Of a stretch of DNA of 41,189 nt, positions 24,004-31,368 are shown piece after piece. A model generated the notes under the pieces. That model was not told the DNA's origin. It did not search any database and was given only the letters and a program-made list of their open reading frames with translations. The position numbers and the translations under genes were made by a program. The stretch comes from Provencibacterium sp. (GTDB lineage Bacteria > Bacillota > Clostridia > Oscillospirales > Ruminococcaceae): NCBI GenBank assembly GCA_022792175.1, contig JAAWAN010000012.1, positions 1-41,189 of the forward strand. The letters run 5' to 3'. Within the stretch, counting starts at the first letter, position 1; each line of letters begins with the position of its first letter.

Positions 24004-25455
24004 TTATTGGGCTGCCGTGTCCGCCTTGATGCGCGCGGCAGTGCTGTTAAGGTCCCCGATGAAGCCGCTTATCGCCTCCTGGGCGGTGGCGCTGCCCAGC
24101 CAGAGCGGGTCAAGCCCCTGCACATAGGTATTTCTCAGCTCGTTGTAGCCACAGAAGATGTGGTTGATATTCTCCCCGCTCTCCTGCTTCGGGTAGCCGG
24201 TGACCGCCTCTTCCACCTGCCCGGCGCTCATGCCGGTGGCCTCGCTCATCTGCGCGAACCAGCCGTCCATCTGCGCCCTGAGGGGAACGAGAAAGCCGGT
24301 CAGCTCGCACATATCCTTCGCCGCCTCGGGGGTGAGCATATATTTAATCAGCGCCCAGGCCGCTTCGGGGGATTTGGAGCCCTTGGAGATGAAATAGGCG
24401 CCGTTATAGAGAATGCCTCTGGCCTTTCCGGGAGCGCCTGCGGGCATAGGGGCCAGCCCCCATTCAAACGGGCAGTCTTTAAAATTGCCGTAGGCCTGGG
24501 TGGGCAGCGAGGTGGTCATGGCCACCTTGCCGGTTTTAAAGAGCGGCCCCATCTGCTCGAGCGCCTTCTGGTCCGCCGGGGTCGGATGAATTTTTTCCAC
24601 ATAGATAAGGTCTGCCCACTTCTGCAGGGTTTCCACAATGGCGGGGTCATCAAAATTGGTCTTATCCATTACGCCGGCCCGGTAGGCCTCCTCCGGGAAG
24701 GGGTCAAGGCCGAACTGGTAGAGCATCAAATGCGGGTCGCTGGTGGGCAGCAGAAGGCCATACTGCGCATCGGCCCCGGCGCCGGTGTTTTTGGTCAGCT
24801 GGCGGGCATAGTCGACCATTTTCTCCCAGGTCCATTCGGGATCGTTCCATTTTGTGGGCAGGTCGGGCAGACCGGCCTCGCCAAAGAGCGTTTTGTTGTA
24901 GACAATCATCTGCGAAAAGTTGGAGACCTGCGGGACATGGAAGTAGTGCCCGTCCACCGCATAGATATCGAAAATGCCGTCAATGAACTCCTCTTTGTTG
25001 ATATCGCGGTCGATATAGCTGCTGAGCTCCAGCAGAAGGTCTTTATTATAGTAATCCATAAACCCGGAATCTCCCCACATCGAGAAGACGTCCGGCGGCG
25101 TTCCTGCCGCCTGCATTGAGAGCAGCTTCGGGTCCACCTGATCCTGGGGAACGATAATCATATTTACCTTGACATTTTTGTAGGTCTCCTGGAATTTGGG
25201 TATGACCGTCTGCTGCTCCCACTCGTTTTCAAAGGGGTTGCTGCGCATCAGCCAGGAGATGTCGCCCGAAATATCCTCCGGTGCGGGCGCGCCGGAGGCG
25301 GGCTCTGCGGCCTCGGAGGAGGCCGGGACGCTCTCCTGTGAAGAGGCCGCCGCAGGTGCCTCGGAGGAGACTGCCCCCTGCCCGCCGCTGCAGGCACAGA
25401 GGCTGAGCAGAAGAACCAGGGCGGCCGCTGCAGATGCTTTTCTGTTTTTTTTCAT
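24004..25455 (-). CDS. Sugar ABC transporter substrate-binding lipoprotein
   Basis: A 483-residue family 1 extracellular solute-binding protein. The N-terminus MKKNRKASAAAALVLLLSLC is a lipoprotein signal peptide, with the acylated Cys at 20 or 22 (LCAC). A Ser/Ala/Glu/Pro-rich linker of about 45 residues precedes the binding domain. Typical stretches are IVYNKTLFGEAGLP, a Trp-rich KWNDPEWTWEKMVDYA, and AYFISKGSKSPEAAWALIKYM. The start at 25455 is decided by GGAAGGA 8 bases upstream; the open frame runs further upstream but without support and would bury the signal peptide. It lies 56 bases after the second permease gene. It captures an oligosaccharide outside the cell for the two permeases. 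Confidence 0.95.
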   Translation of the reverse strand: MKKNRKASAAAALVLLLSLCACSGGQGAVSSEAPAAASSQESVPASSEAAEPASGAPAPEDISGDISWLMRSNPFENEWEQQTVIPKFQETYKNVKVNMIIVPQDQVDPKLLSMQAAGTPPDVFSMWGDSGFMDYYNKDLLLELSSYIDRDINKEEFIDGIFDIYAVDGHYFHVPQVSNFSQMIVYNKTLFGEAGLPDLPTKWNDPEWTWEKMVDYARQLTKNTGAGADAQYGLLLPTSDPHLMLYQFGLDPFPEEAYRAGVMDKTNFDDPAIVETLQKWADLIYVEKIHPTPADQKALEQMGPLFKTGKVAMTTSLPTQAYGNFKDCPFEWGLAPMPAGAPGKARGILYNGAYFISKGSKSPEAAWALIKYMLTPEAAKDMCELTGFLVPLRAQMDGWFAQMSEATGMSAGQVEEAVTGYPKQESGENINHIFCGYNELRNTYVQGLDPLWLGSATAQEAISGFIGDLNSTAARIKADTAAQ

Positions 25456-25511
25456 TTTGCTGTTCCTTCCTTTCTCTGGGACGGTATGTTTCCTGCTGCC
25501 GGCTGTTTTCC

Positions 25512-26360
25512 CTATCCTTTCACCCCCGTTACGACGATTCCCTGAATAAAATATTTCTGTGCGGCAAAAAAGAGCAGGATGCAGGGCAGCAGGCACATCA
25601 GCGAGGCGGCCATCAGCAGGTTCCAGGGGGTCATTCCATAGTCTGCCCGGAAATTCTGCAGGGTGATGGAAACGGTGTATCTGCTGGCCGTGTTGAGGAA
25701 AATCAGCGGCCGCATGAAATCGTTCCACTGGTTCATGAAGGTCTGAATGGCGATGATGCCGAGCACCGGTTTTGACATGGGCAGGATAATCCGGCTGTAG
25801 ATGTGAAAATACCCGCACCCGTCTATGCGCGCCGATTCATCCATCTCCTTGGGGATGCTCTGAAAAAACTGCCGCGCCAGGAAAATCAGAAACGGCGCGC
25901 CGCCTAAGGCCGGCAGCAGCAGCGGCCAGTAGGTATCCACCATTTTCCAGCGGCTGAAGAGGATAAACTGCGGAATCAGCGACACCTGGTAGGGGAGCAT
26001 AAAGCCGCTGAGCACCAGAATAAACAGAAAGCCGCTGCCGCGGATTTTAATGCGGGCAAAGCCGAAGGCCACCAGCGTGCAGGAGATGAGGTGGGCGATA
26101 ACGCTGAAGAGCGCGATATACAGGGTATTGAGAAAAACGCGCGGACTCATAAAGCGCAGCGCCTGCGGATAGTTCGACCACAAAACGGGGTCCGGAATCC
26201 ATTTCGGCGGCATAATCATCACCTGCCCGTCTGTCTTGAGGGAGGTGGAGAGCATCCACAGAATGGGGAAGAGAAACAGCAGCGACATCCCTGCCACGAA
26301 CACGGTACAGATGGCGGTTAACAGCCGCTGCCGGTTCTTTTTTGAAGAGAATAGCTTCAT
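25512..26360 (-). CDS. Carbohydrate ABC transporter permease (MalG-type)
   Basis: A 282-residue inner membrane protein with about six membrane segments. The first is VFVAGMSLLFLFPILWML. The EAA loop that docks onto the ATPase is seen as MDESARIDGCGYFHIYSRII (about residues 190-209) followed by LPMSKP. The start at 26360 fits MKLFSSKKNRQ, with GGAAAGGAA 11 bases upstream; the open frame extends further but overlaps the upstream gene. It ends in GVKG, a typical CUT1 permease tail. It works with the permease encoded just upstream. No ATPase gene is in the operon, so a shared MsmX-like ATPase encoded elsewhere is likely. Confidence 0.93.
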   Translation of the reverse strand: MKLFSSKKNRQRLLTAICTVFVAGMSLLFLFPILWMLSTSLKTDGQVMIMPPKWIPDPVLWSNYPQALRFMSPRVFLNTLYIALFSVIAHLISCTLVAFGFARIKIRGSGFLFILVLSGFMLPYQVSLIPQFILFSRWKMVDTYWPLLLPALGGAPFLIFLARQFFQSIPKEMDESARIDGCGYFHIYSRIILPMSKPVLGIIAIQTFMNQWNDFMRPLIFLNTASRYTVSITLQNFRADYGMTPWNLLMAASLMCLLPCILLFFAAQKYFIQGIVVTGVKG

Positions 26361-26413
26361 AAGCCTGACAGTTCCTTTCCAGAAAAGTGATGCCGGCCTG
26401 CCGGCCGGGAGTT

Positions 26414-27343
26414 TTACCGATCTTCCCCCTGTACCCAGCCTCTGGCCCATTTGAAGATCAAAAAGGTCATCAGCAGGATTAAAACGAAGAGAACGCTTGC
26501 CAGCGCGCTGGCATAGCCGAAGCGGTAGTTTTTAAAGCCGTTATTGTACAGGTGCAGCACATAAAAATAGGTGGCATAGTTCGGGCCTCCCTGGGTAATG
26601 ACGAAGGAGGGGGTGAAGACCTGGAAGGAGTTTATCATGCAGACCACCAGGTTATAGAAGATGACCGGCGTCATCATCGGAATGGTGATATGGAAAAAGC
26701 GGGTGAAGGCGCCGGCCCCGTCTATCTCGGCGGCCTCATAATACATGGTCGGGATGCCCTGCAGCCCGGCCAGATAGACCAGCATCTGCGAGCCTGCCCC
26801 CCAAAGCCCCATGATAATGGTGGCGGGGATAGCCCACTGCTCATCGAAAAACCAGCCCGGCCCCTGAACGCTGAACAGCTGATGGAGCAGAACATTCACA
26901 AGCCCGTAGGTAGGCTGGAAAATCCACATCCAGAGCAGCGACACCGCAACACCGGAGGTGACCACCGGCAGATAGAAGATGGTCCGCCAGAGCCCCAGAA
27001 GGGGAATCTTCTGGTTTAAGAGCACGGCGATGAGAAAGGAGCCGGCTACCGAGAGCGGAACGAAAAAAAGCGTATAGATGCCGGTAACCTTCAGCGACTG
27101 CCAGAAGAGCTTGTCCCCCAGCATCTCGCGGTAATTATCAAGGCCGATAAAAACCGGGGAGCTGACGACGTCATATTTGCAGAAGCTGAAAACAAAGTTG
27201 GCGATAATCGGTCCCAGTGTAAACAGGAGATAGCCGATTAGCCAGGGGCTGATAAACAGAAAAAATGCCAGGACCTTCCTTTTCTCCTGCCGGCTCATTC
27301 TGGCCCGTACCGGCCGGGGAGCAGATACTTGCGAGCGCTTCAA
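26414..27343 (-). CDS. Carbohydrate ABC transporter permease (MalF-type)
   Basis: A 309-residue inner membrane protein with six membrane segments, starting with FFLFISPWLIGYLLFTLGPI after a basic N-terminus. The EAA loop is YYEAAEIDGAGAFTRFFHIT (about 207-226), followed by IPMMTP. The start is TTG at 27343, with GAGGG 7 bases upstream; an ATG at residue 16 has no ribosome site. First gene of an operon of permease, permease, lipoprotein and sulfatase, transcribed away from the GntR-LacI regulator gene. The promoter is at 27391-27427. Confidence 0.93.
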   Translation of the reverse strand: MKRSQVSAPRPVRARMSRQEKRKVLAFFLFISPWLIGYLLFTLGPIIANFVFSFCKYDVVSSPVFIGLDNYREMLGDKLFWQSLKVTGIYTLFFVPLSVAGSFLIAVLLNQKIPLLGLWRTIFYLPVVTSGVAVSLLWMWIFQPTYGLVNVLLHQLFSVQGPGWFFDEQWAIPATIIMGLWGAGSQMLVYLAGLQGIPTMYYEAAEIDGAGAFTRFFHITIPMMTPVIFYNLVVCMINSFQVFTPSFVITQGGPNYATYFYVLHLYNNGFKNYRFGYASALASVLFVLILLMTFLIFKWARGWVQGEDR

Positions 27344-27390
27344 CCTTCCACCCTCTTTTAACAGATTTCCTCCTCCCAGGAGGTCTGATG

Positions 27391-27427
27391 TTGTACAAAT
27401 GATATCATATACATAATATCATGTCAA
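27391..27427 (-). promoter_or_regulatory. Promoter of the sugar importer operon with an overlapping TTGTACAA operator
   Basis: Minus strand TTGACA (27427-27422), 17-base spacer, TATCAT (27404-27399). Directly at the -10 lies ATTTGTACAACA, whose core TTGTACAA (27391-27398) is a perfect palindrome. It resembles half of the Bacillus AraR box (ATTTGTAC-GTACAAAT, from memory), matching the GntR-LacI regulator encoded next door. Confidence 0.8.
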
Positions 27428-27450
27428 CATATTGTCTAACATATCTACTG

Positions 27451-27472
27451 ATTTGTCGAAATTTCGACAAAT
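27451..27472. promoter_or_regulatory. 22-bp perfect palindrome, likely regulator operator
   Basis: ATTTGTCGAAA (27451-27461) and TTTCGACAAAT (27462-27472) are exact reverse complements. The site lies 24 bases upstream of the importer -35 and about 58 bases upstream of the regulator gene's -35. Its outer ATTTGT/ACAAAT arms equal those of the site at 27391-27400. It is the best candidate for the main binding site of the GntR-LacI regulator. Confidence 0.8.
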
Positions 27473-27529
27473 TTTTTGTTGTTAAAACCGAATTTGTGCC
27501 AGAAAAATTTGTGAAATGTTCGCTTTATA

Positions 27530-27559
27530 TTGAATGATTTATACTTAACATGTTATTAT
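27530..27559 (+). promoter_or_regulatory. Possible promoter of the GntR-LacI regulator gene
   Basis: TTGAAT (27530-27535), 18-base spacer, TATTAT (27554-27559), in an AT-rich stretch containing the palindrome AACATGTT. The leader would be about 145 bases long before the start codon. Confidence 0.55.
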
Positions 27560-27678
27560 ATTATGTAGATAAAAAGGGATATGCAAAGAAACCGCCTGCA
27601 GCGGCTTGTAATTTTTGCAGCTTTCCTGTAAAATTATAAATAAGCGGCAGCATAGCCGCAGGCAGATGGGGGGCTTCG

Positions 27679-27701
27679 GTTTTCTCCGTTTTGGAGAAAA
27701 C
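27679..27701 (+). promoter_or_regulatory. Hairpin sequestering the regulator's ribosome binding region
   Basis: GTTTTCTCC (27679-27687) pairs with GGAGAAAAC (27693-27701) around GTTTT. The only GGAG upstream of the ATG at 27710 lies in the right arm, 13 bases from the start. Further upstream, GCGGC/GCCGC words at about 27585-27665 can pair in more than one way. Confidence 0.5.
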
Positions 27702-27709
27702 GGCTGACG

Positions 27710-28840
27710 ATGGGGAAAAAGATATTATATCAGCATATTTATGACAGCCTTTTAGCAGAGATACAGAACGGGCAGCTGCCTGCGGGGACGCGGCTGCCCT
27801 CCGAGCAGGAAATAGCGGAGTCCTTCGGCGTCAGTAAAATTACCAGCAAGAAGGCGCTCGACCTGCTTTGCGAGAGCGGATTTATCTATAAGCGTCCGGG
27901 CGTGGGCTCGTTCGTCGGGGAAAAGAAGGAGAAAAAGCCGCCTTTGGACCAGCCGCAGAGGAGCCAGATCATCGGCTTTATTAATAACGCCTTTTCCGAG
28001 GTTTCCGGAAATGAGCTGCTTCATAAGTTGCATGCCTATGCGCAGAAAAGCGGTTACCAGCTGATAACGATGCTGACGCTTGATTCTCAGGAGGCCGAAA
28101 CCAGGGAGATACAGCTTTTAAAGAGCATCCATGCGCAGGGACTGATTATTGCGCCGGTTTTTGCAGGCAGCTACAGCAACGAGTTTGTGAAGAGTATTAT
28201 CAATGAATTTCCCATGGTCTGTGTAGATGTAGTCATGCAGGAGCTGCAATCCTGCGTAGTAACACACGATTCCCGCCAGGCGATGCACGATATGGTGAAC
28301 TTTCTGGTAAAAAGGGGACACCGGAAGATTGGCTATCTCTCTTCGGAGCCGAATGCGACGAAGGGGCTTTCGGAGAGCTATGAGGCCTTTATCGAAGCGA
28401 TGTGCATGAACCGGATTATTGATTTCTATCCCTATATTTTTACCCAGGAGGAGCATGTTGCCAACTATATTTTCTATGATGAAGAGAGCATGGAAAAGGA
28501 CCGGGCGGCCCTGCGCGATTACCTCGACCGTTTCCCGGAGCTGACGGCGGTCATAGCGGTGGATTACCGCATTGCCTGCGTATGCAGGGAGGTTTTGGAG
28601 GAGCGGGGGAAAAGCTGCCCGAGGGATCTGTCGATTATCTGCTATTATGAGCAGAAGCGCTTTTCCAGCCCGATATTTTTCCATCATATCAGCGTGGATG
28701 AGGATGCGCTGGCGGCGGAGTGCATCCGCCAGCTGATTCACCAGATTGAGGATAAAAACGCCCCGAAGCAGCGGATAAATGTGGACTACAGCCTGGTGGA
28801 GGGCAGCTCGGTCAGAGATTTAACCGCCGAAGTGGAATGA
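27710..28840 (+). CDS. GntR-family regulator with LacI-type sugar-binding domain (AraR-like)
   Basis: A 376-residue regulator. Residues 1-72 are a GntR winged helix-turn-helix: YQHIYDSLLAEIQNGQLPAG, LPSEQEIAESFGVSKITSKK, GFIYKRPGVGSFV. Residues about 85-370 form a periplasmic-binding-protein-like effector domain of LacI type (IIGFINNAFSEVSGNELLHK, RGHRKIGYLSSEP, TAVIAVDYRIA). This layout is that of Bacillus AraR, which is released from DNA by a sugar. The ribosome site is poor and lies in a hairpin. The gene faces away from the sugar importer operon across two AraR-like operator words, so it probably controls import and desulfation of one sugar. The effector is not known and need not be arabinose. 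Confidence 0.93.
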   Translation: MGKKILYQHIYDSLLAEIQNGQLPAGTRLPSEQEIAESFGVSKITSKKALDLLCESGFIYKRPGVGSFVGEKKEKKPPLDQPQRSQIIGFINNAFSEVSGNELLHKLHAYAQKSGYQLITMLTLDSQEAETREIQLLKSIHAQGLIIAPVFAGSYSNEFVKSIINEFPMVCVDVVMQELQSCVVTHDSRQAMHDMVNFLVKRGHRKIGYLSSEPNATKGLSESYEAFIEAMCMNRIIDFYPYIFTQEEHVANYIFYDEESMEKDRAALRDYLDRFPELTAVIAVDYRIACVCREVLEERGKSCPRDLSIICYYEQKRFSSPIFFHHISVDEDALAAECIRQLIHQIEDKNAPKQRINVDYSLVEGSSVRDLTAEVE

Positions 28841-28880
28841 GTCCGGTCGCCTAAAGGATGCGCCTCAAAAGCCGTTTTTC

Positions 28881-28920
28881 GAAAGAAGGGCGCGCTGCAA
28901 ATGCAGCGCGCCCTTCTTTC
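28881..28920. terminator. Perfect 19-bp hairpin between convergent genes
   Basis: GAAAGAAGGGCGCGCTGCA (28881-28899) pairs with TGCAGCGCGCCCTTCTTTC (28902-28920) around AA. On the plus strand CTTTCAACTGTTTTTG follows, and the transcript of the regulator gene would end here. On the minus strand the stop codon of the ABC ATPase gene (28919-28921) lies at the foot of the stem. Probably acts both ways. Confidence 0.75.
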
Positions 28921-29647
28921 AACTGTTTTTGTAGGCCTCGCAGACCTCCCGCATGCTGCCGAGCATACGGGAGCGTCCCTTTTCCAGCCAGAGAACGCGG
29001 CTGCAGAGCCGCTCGATCTGCTCGATCGAGTGGGAAACGAGAATCACCGTTGTCCCGCCGGACATCATTTCACGGATGCGCCGCTCGCACTTCTCCTGAA
29101 ACCGGAAGTCTCCCACTGCCAGGATTTCATCAATAATCAGAATGTCCGGCCGGGTGATGGTCGCGATGGCGAACCCCACCCGCGCCACCATACCGGAGGA
29201 GAAGTTTTTGAGGGGCACATCGCTGAAAGCCTGCAGCTCGGAAAATTCGAGGATTTCCTCATACCGCTCCCGCATCTGCGCGCGGGAAAAGCCGAGCACC
29301 GCGCCGTTGAGAAAGATGTTCTCCCGCGCGGTCAAATCCATATCAAAGCCGGCGCCCAGCTCGATGAGCGGGGCGATGCTTCCCTGCACCCGCACCGTTC
29401 CGGCAGTGGGGCGAAGAACGCCGGCAATGACCTTTAAAAGGGTGGATTTTCCCGAGCCGTTGAGGCCGACGATGCCGAAGACATCCCCTTTTTCAATCTC
29501 CAGAGAGATCTCCTTAAGGGCGGCAAACTCCTCATAAAACAGCTCGTGCTTTAAAAGCTTGATGAAGTATTCCTTGAGGTGCTCCACCCGTTCGCGGCTC
29601 ATGTTGAAGTGCATGCTTACTTTCTGCAGCGTTACAGCGGCGGGCAA
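28919..29647 (-). CDS. Polysaccharide ABC exporter ATP-binding protein (Wzt/TagH-like)
   Basis: A 242-residue ATPase. Walker A GLNGSGKST (61-69), a Q-loop region around IELGAGFDMDLTARENIFLN (about 92-111; typical of the polysaccharide exporter subfamily), signature FSSGMVARVGFA (about 150), Walker B ILIIDEILAVGD (about 168) and switch His in ILVSHS. The N-terminal VSMHFNMSRERVEHLKEY is the usual Wzt/RfbB/TagH opening. The C-terminal sugar-recognition domain found in some Wzt proteins is absent, so the chain need not carry a specific cap for export. The start is TTG at 29647 behind AAAGGGGG. Last gene of the rhamnan block, 24 bases after its permease. Energises export of the finished lipid-linked glycan. 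Confidence 0.92.
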   Translation of the reverse strand: MPAAVTLQKVSMHFNMSRERVEHLKEYFIKLLKHELFYEEFAALKEISLEIEKGDVFGIVGLNGSGKSTLLKVIAGVLRPTAGTVRVQGSIAPLIELGAGFDMDLTARENIFLNGAVLGFSRAQMRERYEEILEFSELQAFSDVPLKNFSSGMVARVGFAIATITRPDILIIDEILAVGDFRFQEKCERRIREMMSGGTTVILVSHSIEQIERLCSRVLWLEKGRSRMLGSMREVCEAYKNS

Positions 29648-29671
29648 GCGCCCCGCCCCCTTTCCTGTTTT

Positions 29672-30460
29672 TCAGATAAAGAGAATAAACCGGTCCTGCT
29701 TTTTTTTGAAAAAAAGCCCGCCGAGAAAAAGCGCCGCCAGCGCGAAAAGCGGACAGCACAGGCTGGTAACAGGCCCCGGCAGGCTGCGGTAGAGCACCAC
29801 CTGCCGCAGAAAGTCGACAAAGTAGTAAAGCGGGTTGCAGGAAACGACCGGCAGCATCCACTCCGGCAAAATTTCCATCGGATAGATAACGGGCGTCAGA
29901 TAGAGCCAGGCGGTGATAAACACCCCATAAAGGTGGGCGGTGTCGCGGAAAAAGACCTGCAGCGCCGCCAGCGCCATGCCGAGCCCGATGCTGAAGACCA
30001 GCGCATAAATAAGCGGCAGGAGAAAGAGCAGCGCCTGCATGCCGACCGGCACATGCAGCACCAGCAGCATAATGGCGGTGGCTGCCGCAGAAAAGAGCAT
30101 GTTGACAAAAGAAAAGAGGCATTTTTCCAGCGGGAAAATATATTTCGGGATATAGACCTTGCGTATGAGCGGGCCGGCGGAGACGACCGCATGCATCGCC
30201 CCCGAGGTGGCCTCAGTGACAAAATTGAAAACGAGCGACCCGGTCAGATAGTAGATGGGGAAGTGTTCAATATCGAAGCGGAAGAGGTTCTGGAAAACGG
30301 CGGTGATGACCAGCATCATCAGCAGCGGGTTGAGAACGCTCCAGCATATCCCCAGCACCGAGCGGCGGAATTTGAGGCGGATATCCCGCAAAACAAGCTC
30401 CCGGAGCAGATGCCGGTATTTTTTAAAGGCCGCCCAGTAAACGGCGTTTCGGCCGCTCAT
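29672..30460 (-). CDS. Polysaccharide ABC exporter permease (Wzm/TagG-like)
   Basis: A 262-residue ABC2-type membrane protein with about six membrane segments. The N-terminal cytoplasmic helix ends in LVLRDIRLKFRRSVLGICWS, the coupling-helix signature of this family, then NPLLMMLVITAVFQNLF. The C-terminal region FFRDTAHLYGVFITAWLYLT followed by PVIYP and NPLYYFVDFLRQVVLYRS is also typical. The start at 30460 overlaps the rmlD-type stop as ATGA, with AAGGAG upstream. Forms with the next gene's ATPase an exporter for a rhamnose-containing wall or capsular polysaccharide; that substrate is inferred from the neighbouring genes. Confidence 0.92.
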   Translation of the reverse strand: MSGRNAVYWAAFKKYRHLLRELVLRDIRLKFRRSVLGICWSVLNPLLMMLVITAVFQNLFRFDIEHFPIYYLTGSLVFNFVTEATSGAMHAVVSAGPLIRKVYIPKYIFPLEKCLFSFVNMLFSAAATAIMLLVLHVPVGMQALLFLLPLIYALVFSIGLGMALAALQVFFRDTAHLYGVFITAWLYLTPVIYPMEILPEWMLPVVSCNPLYYFVDFLRQVVLYRSLPGPVTSLCCPLFALAALFLGGLFFKKKQDRFILFI

Positions 30461-31308
30461 TCGCCCTGCTCCTTCAGCGATAACAGGCAGCGCCGCAGCG
30501 CATCCTGCCAGGGCGGCAGGCGGGAGAGCCCGGCTTCGTCCAGGCTTTTTTTGGAGAGCCGGGAGTTTTTCGGCCGGCTGGCCTTTGCCGGATACTGCGC
30601 GGAGAAAATGGGCTGCACCTGCGTTTTCAGTCCTGCCCCTGCAAAAATTTCCTCTGCAAACTGCGCCCAGGAACAGAAGCCCTCGTTGGTGGCATGGTAG
30701 ATGCCATAGCGCCCGCTTCGCAGCATATCGCACAGCAGCGGGGCGAGGTCGGCGGTGTAGGTGGGGGAGCCTGTCTGGTCGCAGACAACCTGCAGCCGGT
30801 CTTTTTCCCGCCCCAGGCGCAGCATGGTCTTCACAAAATTGGGTCCCTTTGCTCCGAATACCCAGGAGGTGCGCACGATAAAATACCGGCTGGAAAGCGC
30901 CTGCACCACCTGCTCCCCCTCGAGCTTGGTTTTTCCATAGACCGAGAGCGGCCCGGTGGGGCTTCCGGTTTCATAGGGCGCCGTCCCCTCTCCGGAGAAG
31001 ACATAGTCGCTGCTGATATAGACGAGCCTTGCCCCGATATTCTCGCAGGCTTCGGCGATATGGCGGGTCCCGAGCACATTCACCGCCCGGCAGGTCTCCG
31101 GCTCATCCTCGGCCCGGTCGACCGCCGTATAGGCGGCACAGTGGATAACCGCCTGCGGGCGGCAGCGCGCCATATAGCCGTCTACCGCGCTTTTATCGGT
31201 AATATCCAGCTGGCTGCGGTCCGCTCCCATGCAGGGAATACCGCGCTGCCCGAGGCAGCTTACCATGTCCTGTCCGAGCTGTCCGCCTGCGCCAGTCACC
31301 AGAATCAA
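30457..31308 (-). CDS. rmlD: dTDP-4-dehydrorhamnose reductase
   Basis: A 283-residue short-chain dehydrogenase-type enzyme that makes the last step of dTDP-L-rhamnose synthesis. It shows ILVTGAGGQLGQDMV (NADPH loop), CAAYTAVDRAEDEP (about 57-70), YISSDYVFSGEG, the catalytic YGKTKLEGE (about 127-135) and FIVRTSWVFG. Length is typical. The start is TTG at 31308 with GGGAGG 7 bases upstream. It follows rmlB after 60 bases and overlaps the exporter permease start by 4 bases, placing sugar nucleotide synthesis and export in one transcript. Confidence 0.95.
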   Translation of the reverse strand: MILVTGAGGQLGQDMVSCLGQRGIPCMGADRSQLDITDKSAVDGYMARCRPQAVIHCAAYTAVDRAEDEPETCRAVNVLGTRHIAEACENIGARLVYISSDYVFSGEGTAPYETGSPTGPLSVYGKTKLEGEQVVQALSSRYFIVRTSWVFGAKGPNFVKTMLRLGREKDRLQVVCDQTGSPTYTADLAPLLCDMLRSGRYGIYHATNEGFCSWAQFAEEIFAGAGLKTQVQPIFSAQYPAKASRPKNSRLSKKSLDEAGLSRLPPWQDALRRCLLSLKEQGE

Positions 31309-31368
31309 AGCACAAACCTCCCTTTTTAAAGCCCTTCTGTTCTGCGGCAGAAGGTTTTCAGCGGGCGC

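Noticed and set aside
29579-30700. 373-codon plus-strand frame opposite the exporter permease and rmlD
   Set aside because: Antisense shadow rich in His, Gln and Arg, no domain.
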